From contig NZ_LR778175.1 in assembly GCF_902810445.1 (NCBI RefSeq), positions 1,747,370 through 1,811,369 of the forward strand: DNA of 64,000 bases, in the 5' to 3' direction. This DNA is from Candidatus Nitrosacidococcus tergens. GTDB lineage: Bacteria > Pseudomonadota > Gammaproteobacteria > Nitrosococcales > Nitrosococcaceae. The notes beneath the pieces were generated by a model. That model was not told the origin of the DNA. It saw nothing but the letters and a program-made list of their open reading frames with translations, and did no database searches. Positions 1 through 8,464 of this stretch are shown in pieces. Each line of letters opens with the position of its first letter. Positions within the stretch are counted from its first letter, which is position 1. The position numbers were made by a program, and so were the translations under genes.

Positions 1-563
1 AGTATTAGAAGTAATAGCCCAGCAAGAGCCCATATTCTGAAAGAATGAGAATACTTGCTAGATTCTCTTACTATAATCTGAGTTGCTTCCCCTTGCCGTA
101 GGGTGATCCACCAAGCTAAAGAGAGGAGAGTCATACCACCCAATAAATGAAGAGTAACTATTGCAGGCTGAACAAGTAGGGTTACCGTCCACATTCCTAA
201 AGCCGCTTGGCAACCTGCTACACCTAGCAGAAGTAAGGGTAAGGCCACCATCTGTTTAGAATCTCTACGATTATACCAAGCGCCTATCGCACACCCTAAA
301 ATAAGCATTGCTAATATACCCGCACAATAGCGATGTATCATTTCCTTCCAAGCTTTTCCTGTGTCTACAGGGCGATCAGGATAAAGCTCATGAGCTTGAT
401 CAATTTGGTCTGTAGAGCTTGGCACTGTAAGTTGATTGTAGCAACCAGGCCAATCCGGGCAACTCAACCCTGCATCTGAGATGCGAACATAAGCTCCTAA
501 AATAACAATTACTAAAGCAAGCAAGCTTGCAGTAAAAGTAAATATTACAAAACGACGACTCAT
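1..563 (-). CDS. ctaA: Heme A synthase CtaA/Cox15, 3' end beyond window
   Basis: N-terminal 187 residues of an integral membrane heme A synthase, which converts heme O to heme A for the aa3-type oxidase encoded nearby. Translation begins MSRRFVIFTFTASLLALVIV (first membrane segment). Then comes the family signature AGLSCPDWPGC, with the conserved cysteine pair at residues 35 and 41. Candidate heme-ligand histidines are H77 (MIHRYC) and H139 (TLHLLGG). The gene runs off the left edge, so the second half is unseen. It lies just downstream of the Sco-like gene and SURF1 on the same strand, a common oxidase-assembly gene order. Identification is secure from the motif and context; cofactor activity is inferred from the family. 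Confidence 0.93.
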   Translation of the reverse strand, partial: MSRRFVIFTFTASLLALVIVILGAYVRISDAGLSCPDWPGCYNQLTVPSSTDQIDQAHELYPDRPVDTGKAWKEMIHRYCAGILAMLILGCAIGAWYNRRDSKQMVALPLLLLGVAGCQAALGMWTVTLLVQPAIVTLHLLGGMTLLSLAWWITLRQGEATQIIVRESSKYSHSFRIWALAGLLLLI

Positions 564-575
564 AATTCTTATTTA

Positions 576-1253
576 TTATCCTATATAGGAGACAATCAAC
601 AAACGTTTAATATCTTTTAGAATATGTTTAGAATCTTCTTCCGATGGGTAACTCATCATAATATTTTTTAAAGGATCCACAATATAAATTCTCTGGTCAC
701 CTGCTGGGTTCTGAGCATGCGGAAGGATAAATTGTTTGATCAATGCATGTTCTTGATCTTTCTCAACAGCAACTATAAGATCAGGGTGTTCATTATCAAT
801 CCAATCCTTTTGCTGCTGCAAGGTATTTATATCATCTGCTATCCACAAACGACGCACTCGATACATATATTTATTTCCGAGTGCTAAACGTATTTGTCGC
901 ACCTTATTTAGTAAGTTATGACACTGATCATCACAACCAGCAGGTTCAAAAATAACTAGTGTCCATATACCCTTAAAAATATCATCAGTAGATAAGTCTT
1001 TTTTAGATAACCCATCAATAAAGAACCCATCTTTTAATGGAACACTTGGAATAATAAGTTCGCCATAGTTGCTTGTTTTTACTTCTCCATCTTGAAAATT
1101 TTTGTACATCCACCAAGAAATAATTACAGGTAATATAGAAATAGTAAGAATAGCTAAAATTATTAAGCGAGATTCTTTTGTTTTTACTTCTTTTTTTACA
1201 GTAGTATTAGTATCTACCAGTGTATCTATTTTAGATTCTTGCTCGTTTTCCAA
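576..1253 (-). CDS. Membrane-anchored Sco-like thioredoxin-fold protein, oxidase assembly
   Basis: 225 residues: a charged N-terminus, one membrane segment at about 29-48, then a periplasmic domain with thioredoxin-like pattern. The motif CDDQC at 107-111 has the CxxxC spacing of Sco copper chaperones, but overall similarity to Sco1 is weak. A role in copper delivery or thiol chemistry for cytochrome oxidase is inferred from the motif and from its position between SURF1 and ctaA. The start is a TTG codon. It is supported by a strong ribosome-binding site (GAGGAG, 7 bases upstream), and no in-frame ATG gives a better N-terminus. Proteins at this locus are often annotated only as cytochrome oxidase-associated membrane proteins. 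Confidence 0.75.
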   Translation of the reverse strand: MENEQESKIDTLVDTNTTVKKEVKTKESRLIILAILTISILPVIISWWMYKNFQDGEVKTSNYGELIIPSVPLKDGFFIDGLSKKDLSTDDIFKGIWTLVIFEPAGCDDQCHNLLNKVRQIRLALGNKYMYRVRRLWIADDINTLQQQKDWIDNEHPDLIVAVEKDQEHALIKQFILPHAQNPAGDQRIYIVDPLKNIMMSYPSEEDSKHILKDIKRLLIVSYIG

Positions 1254-1271
1254 TTTCTAACTCCTCACATA

Positions 1272-2024
1272 TTACTGATTTTGATTATTAATCTCACGTT
1301 TAATTAAAGCAATAAATATTCCAAAGGCAATAAACGCCATGCTAAACCATTGAATAGCATAGGCAATATGTCGTTGTACTCCCATTTCTGGTAGGAAGGA
1401 CGACCAGGATCGAGCAAAACCATTAGGCTGGTTTGGATCTAATTGAATGATCAGAGGTTGTAGGGAGTAGCCTAATTCTAGCTCTAACTTCTCTAAATTC
1501 ATGTATTGAATTAATTTTGGCCATCCAGAAGATTCCCAACCCTCTTCCTTTCCTAGATAGAAAGGAGGTTTTTTAAAAGGATGATATAGGGTACCATGTA
1601 CGGTTATAATCGAGCTATCTACTGATTCTATAGGAGGTAATTTTTGGCGATCTGAATTTGCAACTATCCACCCTCGGTTAACAAGTATTGCTTTATTTTC
1701 TTTATACAGAAATGGCGTAAGTATATAATAGCCTACCTGGCCTTGGTAAATTTGGTTATCTACCAACATTGTATGCTGATTATCAAAATACCCTTCTGCG
1801 ATTATCTTCCTATATTCATCTGTTTCTTGATTTAATGTATTATTCCCAATAAGCATAGGTACATCACTACCCCTTTCTTTAAGGGCTATTTCGATAGAGC
1901 GTTTTAAATCGGCACGCCGCAACTGCCAAAATCCTAACGAGCTAAGTACAGTGATCATGAACATAAATAAAAGTATGAAACTTAATTTAAGGGTTACACT
2001 CCTTTGTTTAAACTTAAATAGCAT
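1272..2024 (-). CDS. SURF1 family cytochrome oxidase biogenesis protein
   Basis: 250 residues with the SURF1 layout: an N-terminal membrane helix (about 12-32) followed by the conserved GFWQLRRA, a large periplasmic loop with the NRGWI motif, and a second helix near the C-terminus (about 217-240, ending in lysine and arginine). SURF1 proteins assist heme a insertion into subunit I of aa3-type oxidases. It precedes the Sco-like gene and ctaA on the same strand with an 18-base gap, so the three are probably co-transcribed. The opposite-strand DUF2909 gene starts about 160 bases upstream, so the AT-rich space between them should hold divergent promoters. Confidence 0.93.
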   Translation of the reverse strand: MLFKFKQRSVTLKLSFILLFMFMITVLSSLGFWQLRRADLKRSIEIALKERGSDVPMLIGNNTLNQETDEYRKIIAEGYFDNQHTMLVDNQIYQGQVGYYILTPFLYKENKAILVNRGWIVANSDRQKLPPIESVDSSIITVHGTLYHPFKKPPFYLGKEEGWESSGWPKLIQYMNLEKLELELGYSLQPLIIQLDPNQPNGFARSWSSFLPEMGVQRHIAYAIQWFSMAFIAFGIFIALIKREINNQNQ

Positions 2025-2182
2025 AGATTATAGGAATTGACTTCAATTATATTATTTACCGTAAATAATGAGATTTATACCAGTATATAAATATATATTA
2101 TATAAAATATATAGTAAATACATCTTTACAAGATTAGACTAACAGTAGTGCTATTTATTGTATAACTGCTACGGAGTATATT

Positions 2183-2449
2183 ATGATTTTTAAATTAATT
2201 ATTATTGGACTTTTAATTTTTACTATTTATTCTTTGGGCGTTGCGTTAGTTGCTCTGCTAGGGAGAAGCGATAAAGATGCGGAGAAAATGTTAAAAGCAC
2301 TTACTTGGCGAATTTCTCTCTCTATAGGTATATTTGTTTTACTTATGATTGGAAGAGCCGTAGGGTTAATTACTCCGCATAGTGCATTAGATTCCTTTCA
2401 GGAAAATAATCCATCAATAAATAGCCCAAATTCATCAGATCAAAAATAA
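2183..2449 (+). CDS. DUF2909 twin-transmembrane small protein
   Basis: 88-residue protein with two hydrophobic helices (about 2-25 and 44-63) separated by a short charged loop (GRSDKDAEKMLKALTWRISL), and a polar asparagine/serine-rich tail. This matches the DUF2909 family, which recurs beside cytochrome oxidase subunit III genes in gamma- and betaproteobacteria. Its function is not established, and an assembly role is inference from location alone. A good ribosome-binding site (GGAG) lies 8 bases before the ATG. It is convergent with ctaE, and the long inverted repeat at 2470-2503 separates the two. Confidence 0.85.
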   Translation: MIFKLIIIGLLIFTIYSLGVALVALLGRSDKDAEKMLKALTWRISLSIGIFVLLMIGRAVGLITPHSALDSFQENNPSINSPNSSDQK

Positions 2450-2469
2450 TTTACTTGCATATAGTAGAA

Positions 2470-2503
2470 ATCTCTCTTACCTAAAAATTTAGGTAAGAGA
2501 GAT
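2470..2503. terminator. Perfect 16-bp inverted repeat between convergent genes
   Basis: Left arm ATCTCTCTTACCTAAA pairs perfectly with right arm TTTAGGTAAGAGAGAT, with only two bases between them (4-8 when folded). It lies 20 bases after the DUF2909 stop and 33 bases after the ctaE stop, so it is positioned as a bidirectional terminator. No long T-run follows on either strand, so termination efficiency is uncertain. Confidence 0.7.
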
Positions 2504-2536
2504 CAGTAAATCAATAAATATGCTTAGCTTTTTCTA

Positions 2537-3403
2537 TTATATCCAATATACAAATATAAATAAGCCAAGCCAAACAATATCAACAAAGTGCCAGTACCAT
2601 GCCACAGCTTCAAAAGCAAAATGGCGCTGGGGTGTAAAATGCCCTTTGATACTACGTACCCATATGGTAATCAACATGATTGAGCCTACAGTTACATGAA
2701 ACCCATGAAATCCCGTTAACATGTAAAATACAGACCCATAAATCCCAGAACCTAAAGTCAAGTTCATATGGGTAATAGCGTGACCATATTCATAGGCTTG
2801 ACAACCAACGAAGGTCAACCCTAATGCAAAGGTGAGGAATAATCCTTGAATTAATTGTTTTCTATTTTCAGATCTTAACCCATGATGTGCCCAAGTAATA
2901 GTAACACCACTAGTAAGTAGGATAAGGGTATTAAGTGCAGGAATACCCCATGCTTCCATAGTGTTAAGCTCTCCACCAACATGGGCAGGACCACTGCTTG
3001 GCCACATTTCAGAGAAGTTTGGCCATAAGAACTCATGAGCCATTCCCTTATCACCTATTCCAGAGAGCCACTCTAGTGAAAATACACGAGTATAGAAGAG
3101 AGCGCCAAAGAAAGCAGCAAAGAAAAAAACTTCAGTAGTGATAAAGAAAATCATGCTCCAACGAAAGGAGCGATCTACTTGATCATTATAGAGTCCAGAT
3201 TCGCTTTCGCGAATCACTTCCCCAAACCAACCAGCCATTACAAAAAATATAATAGCGAGCCCAACTAATAGGCCAAATTTCCCTATTTCTATATCATTAA
3301 CCCAAGCCGCAACACTTCCCAGTGAAAGAAAGAGTCCAGTAGAAGCCACTATAGGCCAATGACTAGGCTGGGGTAAATAATAGTCTCCATGAGCTTGTGC
3401 CAT
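2537..3403 (-). CDS. ctaE: Cytochrome c oxidase subunit III
   Basis: 288 residues with seven predicted membrane helices and the subunit III signatures: an early WPI segment, the stretch FFITTEVFFFAAFFGALFY, and the C-terminal FHFTVGS-like and WHFVDIVWLGLFIFVYW motifs. Subunit III stabilises the catalytic core and contributes to proton uptake. It is the last gene of the ctaC-ctaD-orf-ctaG-ctaE operon. A strong ribosome-binding site GGAGG sits 9 bases upstream of the ATG. Confidence 0.97.
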   Translation of the reverse strand: MAQAHGDYYLPQPSHWPIVASTGLFLSLGSVAAWVNDIEIGKFGLLVGLAIIFFVMAGWFGEVIRESESGLYNDQVDRSFRWSMIFFITTEVFFFAAFFGALFYTRVFSLEWLSGIGDKGMAHEFLWPNFSEMWPSSGPAHVGGELNTMEAWGIPALNTLILLTSGVTITWAHHGLRSENRKQLIQGLFLTFALGLTFVGCQAYEYGHAITHMNLTLGSGIYGSVFYMLTGFHGFHVTVGSIMLITIWVRSIKGHFTPQRHFAFEAVAWYWHFVDIVWLGLFIFVYWI

Positions 3404-3475
3404 AAAGCATTTCCTCCCGTATCATTTAATGCTAAAAAAATATTTTAAATTACAAAAAATTTCTTAAAAAAATCT

Positions 3476-4036
3476 TTAACCCGAAGGGCCTTTAGTATTT
3501 TTATCGGTAACATTAAAAAACGTATAAGATAAAATCACATTGCTGTATTCCGCTGGTAATTTAGAATCAATATAAAAAACTACAGGCATTTCTCGCTCCT
3601 CACCCGCTTCAAGCGGTTGTTCAGTAAAGCAAAAACATTCAGTTTTATGTAAATGTTTTGCTGCTAATCCAGGGCTAATACTAGGTACGGCACGACCGAC
3701 AATTTTATGATTATCTAAATTACGCACATAAAAAACAGCTTTTGTAGTTTCTCCTGGATGAATTTTAATCTTATTTGTTTCTGATCTAAATTCCCAAGGA
3801 AGCTGAGTATTAGCAGTAGCTAAAAATTCAACAGTAATTACACGACTTGTATCTATTTTTGCTACTTCAGCTTTTTCTTCTGCAATTGCTACATTTTCAG
3901 GCTTACCGTTTAAGCCTGTAATCGTGCAAAAAGCATTATAAAGCGGTATTAAAGCATACCCAAATCCAAACATAGCTATTGCGTATAGAGCTAATTTTAA
4001 GATGTGCTTATTTGCTTTTTTTTCAGAGCTACTCAT
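3476..4036 (-). CDS. ctaG: Cytochrome c oxidase assembly protein CtaG/Cox11
   Basis: 186 residues: a single N-terminal membrane helix (about 12-32), then a periplasmic immunoglobulin-like copper-binding domain. Family signatures are YNAFCTITGLNGK after the helix and ECFCFTEQPLEAGE, which carries the paired copper cysteines. Cox11/CtaG delivers copper to the CuB site of subunit I. It starts 3 bases after the stop of the small membrane protein gene and is followed by ctaE, the usual proteobacterial order. Confidence 0.96.
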   Translation of the reverse strand: MSSSEKKANKHILKLALYAIAMFGFGYALIPLYNAFCTITGLNGKPENVAIAEEKAEVAKIDTSRVITVEFLATANTQLPWEFRSETNKIKIHPGETTKAVFYVRNLDNHKIVGRAVPSISPGLAAKHLHKTECFCFTEQPLEAGEEREMPVVFYIDSKLPAEYSNVILSYTFFNVTDKNTKGPSG

Positions 4037-4039
4037 GGC

Positions 4040-4207
4040 TTATTTTATTGCCGTATGTATATTCTGATACATAAACCAAAGGTAAACTCCTAAAGAATAT
4101 AGAGCTACTATCCACCCGGTGCGCCGGGCTTTCGCCCGACGCTGTTTCAGAGAAAACTCAGGCTGTTGCTGATTATTCTCAGATTGTTGCCTATCGCTAT
4201 TAGACAT
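4040..4207 (-). CDS. 55-residue membrane protein, oxidase small assembly type
   Basis: Short reading frame filling the gap between ctaD and ctaG. It begins MSNSDRQQSENNQQQPEF, continues with a basic patch (KQRRAKARR), and ends with one membrane helix at about 31-48 and a short tail. The stop codon is 3 bases before the ctaG start and the start is 14 bases after the ctaD stop, so it is translated within the same operon. Small single-helix proteins at this position in other proteobacteria are called cytochrome oxidase small assembly proteins. I infer membership from place and topology, not from a firm motif. Confidence 0.75.
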   Translation of the reverse strand: MSNSDRQQSENNQQQPEFSLKQRRAKARRTGWIVALYSLGVYLWFMYQNIHTAIK

Positions 4208-4221
4208 TTACTATTTCTCTG

Positions 4222-5802
4222 TTATTTCACATGAGGAGGAGTTTCGAAAGTATGATAAGGAGCAGGCGTTGGTACAGTCCATTCTAAACCTTCAGCACCT
4301 TCCCAAACTTGATCGGGTAATTTTTCCCCTGCTTTACCTTTGATGGTTTTAAGCACAATGTATAAAAAGAGTAATTGACCTGTTGCAAACATATAAGCAC
4401 CCACAGTAGAGATTTGATTCCATTCGGTAAATTGAGGAGAATAGTCTGCAATTCTACGTGGCATACCTGCTAAACCAGCAAAGTTTTGTGGTAAGAAAAT
4501 AACGTTAGTTGCAATAACTGTGATCCAGAAATGCCATTTAGCTAGAGTCTCATCATACATATGACCAGTCCATTTTGGACCCCAATAGTAGAAAGCGGCA
4601 AAAGCACCAAATACTGTTACTGGAAGCACTACCCAGTGAAAGTGAGAAACGATGAAATAAGTATCTTGGTATTGGAAGTCAGTTAACGACACTCCCATCA
4701 TAAGACCTGTGAACCCACCAACTGCAAATAAGGCAATAAAGGCAAGTGCCCACATCATTGGTGCTTCAAAAGTCACAGATCCTCGCCACATGGTGGCTAG
4801 CCAGTTAAATATTTTAACTCCAGTAGGTACTGAAATCATAATAGTGGCATACATGAAATATAACTCACCTGCGATTGGCATTCCTACCGTAAACATATGG
4901 TGTGCCCATACGATATAGGAAAGGAAAGCAATTGCTGCAATCGCATAAATCATGGAGTGTTTACCAAAAAGTGGCTTGCGAGCAAAAGTAGGAATAATAT
5001 CTGACATTAAACCGAAAATAGGTAATACAAGAACATATACTTCAGGGTGACCAAAGAACCAGAAGATATGTTGGAACATAATAGGATCACCACCACCAGC
5101 GGCATTAAAAAAGCTAGTTCCAAAATGGCGATCAGTAAGTTCCATAGTTACTGCACCAGCTATTACTGGCATAATACCTATGATTAAGAAAGAGGTAATA
5201 AACCACCCCCAGCAAAACATAGGCATTTTCATCATTGTCATACCAGGTGCTCTCATATTAAGGAGGGTTGCAATAATATTAAGAGACCCTAATATGGAAG
5301 AAACCCCTAAAGTATGCACTGCAAAGATCGCCATATCATATCCTATGCCACCCTGGATGAATAAAGGAGGGTACATAGTCCATCCACCTGCAGGTCCACC
5401 ACCTGGAACAAACATGCTACCTAATAAGAATGCAAATCCAAAAGGTAAAAGCCAAAAGCTCCAATTATTGAGACGTGGCAGAGCCATATCAGGTGCACCA
5501 ATCATCATTGGAATAAGCCAGTTGGCTAAACCTGTTAGAACGGGCATTAATGCACCGAAAATCATAACTAGACCGTGTATACTCACTAATTCATTAAAGG
5601 TCTGAGGATCTAGAAACTGCATTCCGGGTAGAAAAAGCTCAGTCCGGAATATTAAGGCCATTGTACCGCCAATTATAAACATTATAAAACTAAACCATAG
5701 ATATAATGTTCCAATATCCTTATGATTTGTGGTAAATAACCAGCGCGTAATCCCAGTGGGATGGTGCGCGTGATCACCGTGTGCTACTGTACTCATACTC
5801 AA
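4222..5802 (-). CDS. ctaD: Cytochrome c oxidase subunit I
   Basis: 526-residue heme-copper oxidase subunit I with about 12 membrane helices. Visible metal ligands are H76 (SIHGLVM, low-spin heme), H252 with E254 and Y256 (GHPEVYVL, CuB and the cross-linked tyrosine), H301/H302 (AHHMFTVG, CuB), and H387/H389 (SHFHWVV, heme ligands). The E/PEVY pattern places it with A-type (aa3) cytochrome c oxidases. It is the second gene of the operon behind ctaC. Several long opposite-strand frames inside it are shadows. Confidence 0.98.
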   Translation of the reverse strand: MSMSTVAHGDHAHHPTGITRWLFTTNHKDIGTLYLWFSFIMFIIGGTMALIFRTELFLPGMQFLDPQTFNELVSIHGLVMIFGALMPVLTGLANWLIPMMIGAPDMALPRLNNWSFWLLPFGFAFLLGSMFVPGGGPAGGWTMYPPLFIQGGIGYDMAIFAVHTLGVSSILGSLNIIATLLNMRAPGMTMMKMPMFCWGWFITSFLIIGIMPVIAGAVTMELTDRHFGTSFFNAAGGGDPIMFQHIFWFFGHPEVYVLVLPIFGLMSDIIPTFARKPLFGKHSMIYAIAAIAFLSYIVWAHHMFTVGMPIAGELYFMYATIMISVPTGVKIFNWLATMWRGSVTFEAPMMWALAFIALFAVGGFTGLMMGVSLTDFQYQDTYFIVSHFHWVVLPVTVFGAFAAFYYWGPKWTGHMYDETLAKWHFWITVIATNVIFLPQNFAGLAGMPRRIADYSPQFTEWNQISTVGAYMFATGQLLFLYIVLKTIKGKAGEKLPDQVWEGAEGLEWTVPTPAPYHTFETPPHVK

Positions 5803-5854
5803 ATTTCTCCTACATTGAATCTCTTACATATAGAAATTCTTTTACAAACTAATA

Positions 5855-6700
5855 TTACTTAGCTTGCTCTGATTGTGCGATAACTTTACTTTCTTGTGGA
5901 TTACCTAATAAAGCAACTTGATCGGTTACCCATCTATCAAACTCTTCTTGGGTTTTTGCCTCTACTACGATAGGCATAAATGCATGGCCTCGTCCACAAA
6001 TTTCAGTGCATTGACCTCGATAAGTACCGGGTTTTTCAATCACTGCCCAAGCATCATTAATATATCCGGGAATTGCATCTTGCTTAAAGCCAAAAGCAGG
6101 AAGCCACCAAGCGTGAATAACATCATCAGCAGTAATTACAAAACGTACTTTCTTATTAATTGGAAGTACTAATGGATGATCCACTTCGAGAAGATAATTT
6201 TCGCCTTTAGTTGTTTTATTTTGTAGTTGATCTATAGGTGTAGATAAACTACTGATAAAGCCAAAGTTATGATCAATGTAATCATATTTCCAACGCCATT
6301 GATATCCAGTCACCTTAACTGTTAAGTCGGGATCGCTAGTATCGTATGTACGAAACATTGCTTTAGTTGCAGGTATAGCAATAGAAATCAAGATTACAAA
6401 CGGTATAACTGTCCATACAACTTCAAGAAGTGCATGTTCATGGAACTGACTTGCGACAGGTCTTTTGGATCTACGGTGAAATACTACGATCCATGCCATA
6501 AGGCCATAAACAAGGCAGGCAATAGCAACGCAAACCCAGCCAATATACATATGAAGGCCATAAATCTCTTTTGAAATAGGAGTTACACCTTCTGTTAAAT
6601 TAAAACCAAATTCAGCACTTGCGCGCCCACTGAGCAGAAGTAAACTTATACTTCCCGCAATGGTTGCGAATAAGCTTTTTCTCTTGTTAGACAGGCTCAT
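5855..6700 (-). CDS. ctaC: Cytochrome c oxidase subunit II
   Basis: 281 residues: a cleavable-looking signal peptide (about 1-29, ending GRASAE), two membrane helices (about 50-74 and 90-112), then the periplasmic cupredoxin domain. CuA ligands are visible: H196 (DDVIHAWW) and the block C231-E233-C235-H239-M242 in GQCTEICGRGHAFM. The electron-entry aromatic patch YQWRWKYDY is at 133-141. No cytochrome c domain is fused at the C-terminus, so a separate cytochrome c should donate electrons. It is the first gene of the oxidase operon. Confidence 0.98.
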   Translation of the reverse strand: MSLSNKRKSLFATIAGSISLLLLSGRASAEFGFNLTEGVTPISKEIYGLHMYIGWVCVAIACLVYGLMAWIVVFHRRSKRPVASQFHEHALLEVVWTVIPFVILISIAIPATKAMFRTYDTSDPDLTVKVTGYQWRWKYDYIDHNFGFISSLSTPIDQLQNKTTKGENYLLEVDHPLVLPINKKVRFVITADDVIHAWWLPAFGFKQDAIPGYINDAWAVIEKPGTYRGQCTEICGRGHAFMPIVVEAKTQEEFDRWVTDQVALLGNPQESKVIAQSEQAK

Positions 6701-6813
6701 TCATTTCCCCTCCAGCTATCGCTTTTAATAATAAAATACTCATAACAAAACATATATGGAGTATATATCTTTTATATATACTTATCTAGATCAATAAGCA
6801 CTAAATTAATTTT

Positions 6814-7317
6814 TCAAGTGATTTTAATAGATTCGGCAATACTAGATCTACAGTACTTTCTTAACTCATATGCTAATCGTTGGCGCTCATCTTCTGTAAG
6901 AAAGCTGCCAATTTCAACTTCATTTCCATGGGATCCTATCATAAGCCGACTCATATACCACTCGTGAGCAGGGAGATTAACTCTAATTTTTGTCCAATAG
7001 CGATGAAATTTCCATATTTCTTCAAGTTTTTTACGGCCTCGAAGGATTTTAATATCATCCTGATCAATGGTAATTATTTCACGATATTGAGCTCGATTAG
7101 CACATAAATAAAAACCAGTGCCTAGAGCAATTATTTCTAATCCTGCAAATGGAAAAATAAGCCATAAACCTAAAAGGCTAAATCCAATGGATATAGTACT
7201 AAGAGTTGCTGCAACGATTAAAATAACATTTCTCATTCCACGCCAACTAAGTGAATTGTTTGGTCGTAGTGTGAATTGATATTTGTTTTCATCGGGTATA
7301 AAGCTTCTGGAAATCAT
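6814..7317 (-). CDS. DUF2244 family membrane protein
   Basis: 167 residues with an N-terminal polar stretch ending in RPNNSLSWRGM, two adjacent membrane helices (about 29-52 and 54-73), then a cytoplasmic beta-rich tail with HEWYMSRLMIGSHG and EVEIGSFLTEDER. This is the DUF2244 pattern, and these proteins are repeatedly encoded next to cytochrome oxidase genes. The biochemical role is unknown. It sits on the same strand just upstream of ctaC, but a 113-base AT-rich gap suggests ctaC also has its own promoter. Confidence 0.85.
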   Translation of the reverse strand: MISRSFIPDENKYQFTLRPNNSLSWRGMRNVILIVAATLSTISIGFSLLGLWLIFPFAGLEIIALGTGFYLCANRAQYREIITIDQDDIKILRGRKKLEEIWKFHRYWTKIRVNLPAHEWYMSRLMIGSHGNEVEIGSFLTEDERQRLAYELRKYCRSSIAESIKIT

Positions 7318-7359
7318 ATTGCTAGCCCCTCTAAATAATCACTAATATTAAATGTAAAT

Positions 7360-7704
7360 TTATTTTACCCAGGGCATGTTGAGTCCCTTTTGGCTAGCAA
7401 AATAAGCGCCTAAATCTGCTTTGTCTTGATCAGATAGAGGGGCTGCCATTCCTGCCATCACGTCATTTTTTCTATCACCAGACTGATAAGCGCTTAAAGC
7501 ATGGACAATGTAATCTGTGTTTTGACCTGCTAGTTTAGGAAAACTAGGGGCAGCACTATTACCATCTACCCCATGACAACCCGCACAAGCTTCAGATTTT
7601 TGCTTTCCTGCTATTGAATCACCTTTTGGTTTTGCCATTGCTGTTCCAGAAGCAAGCACCATAGATACTGGGATTAATAAGAAAAATAACCATCGGTTCG
7701 ACAT
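7360..7704 (-). CDS. Periplasmic monoheme cytochrome c, class I small type
   Basis: 114 residues with a signal peptide (MSNRWLFFLLIPVSMVLASG, cleavage near AMA), one heme motif CAGCH, and a distal methionine candidate in VMAGMAAPLSD. The pattern SYPKLAGQ.DYIV.AL.AY..G.R in both neighbours is that of cytochrome c4/c553-type domains. I chose the ATG at 7704 because GGAG lies 8 bases upstream of it. An in-frame ATG at 7722 would add MVENII before the signal peptide. A likely role is electron donor to the adjacent aa3 oxidase, which is inference. Confidence 0.9.
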   Translation of the reverse strand: MSNRWLFFLLIPVSMVLASGTAMAKPKGDSIAGKQKSEACAGCHGVDGNSAAPSFPKLAGQNTDYIVHALSAYQSGDRKNDVMAGMAAPLSDQDKADLGAYFASQKGLNMPWVK

Positions 7705-7747
7705 AATAATGTTCTCCACCATATTTATTTAAATTATTAGCTTTACT

Positions 7748-8077
7748 TTATTGTTTTTCAAAGAAAGCAGCTATATCTTCCATATCCTGTTCAGTTAAAC
7801 TGCCGGCTGATCCTTGCATTGACGGATGCTTTCTATCGCCAGATTTATATGCTTGAAGTGCAGAAACAATATACTCAGCATGTTGACCACCTAATTTTGG
7901 TACTTTATAGGTGGGATAAGCATTATTTAAGCCCTCAATACCATGACAACCCTGACACTGTCTTTGGTCTGCCTTTTGTCTACCAACTACAGGATCGCCT
8001 GCTGCTTGTACTGTCATGCTAAATAATAGTGCCATGCTAGTACCTAAGAGAAAAATAGGAAAACTTTTTTTATCCAT
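7748..8077 (-). CDS. Periplasmic monoheme cytochrome c, class I small type
   Basis: 109 residues: a signal peptide (about 1-25, ending VQAAGD), heme attachment motif CQGCH, and a distal methionine candidate in PSMQGSAGSLTEQD. It resembles the next gene along most of its length, so the pair looks like a tandem duplication or a split diheme c4. The ATG is preceded by GGGAG at 7 bases. The two genes are 43 bases apart on the same strand and probably co-transcribed, upstream of DUF2244 and the oxidase operon. Confidence 0.9.
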   Translation of the reverse strand: MDKKSFPIFLLGTSMALLFSMTVQAAGDPVVGRQKADQRQCQGCHGIEGLNNAYPTYKVPKLGGQHAEYIVSALQAYKSGDRKHPSMQGSAGSLTEQDMEDIAAFFEKQ

Positions 8078-8464
8078 TATTAACTCCCACTTACTGGTTA
8101 GTGTGTTATTTTTCGGTTTTGTTTTAAAAAAATACCTAAATTCTTCCCTCTAGTGTTTAAATAGCTAGAGAGAACCCCACAAAACTAAATAAACTAAAAC
8201 TTCCCTTCAATATATATTAAGCTATATTAGCTTAACAAACATATATAAAAAATATATCTTACTAAGTATATTTAAAAAAATAAATATAACAGAAATACCC
8301 TATATATTATTGAGTAATTGCAAATAATATCTTATTTTTACATCATTTGGTAATAATCTGTACTACTTTTATTACCTAAAATTCCTAGGTTTTATGAATT
8401 AACCTACGTGCTAAACTAGCAAGCGAGTAGCGTTATTATTTATGATAGATATAGGAAAATTATA
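8078..8464. other. Long AT-rich divergent intergenic region
   Basis: 387 bases without a gene between the two cytochrome c genes (- strand) and hisB (+ strand). The sequence is extremely A+T rich with many TATATA tracts, so promoter boxes cannot be assigned by eye. A small inverted repeat ACCTA-7 bases-TAGGT lies near 8376-8392. The ATG at 8442 opens only an 8-codon frame that overlaps the hisB start. No RNA gene or leader peptide could be supported. Confidence 0.6.

Noticed and set aside
5180..5605. 141-codon + strand frame inside ctaD
   Set aside because: Opposite-strand shadow of a conserved membrane protein; no ribosome-binding site and no recognisable protein pattern. The same holds for 4709-4918.
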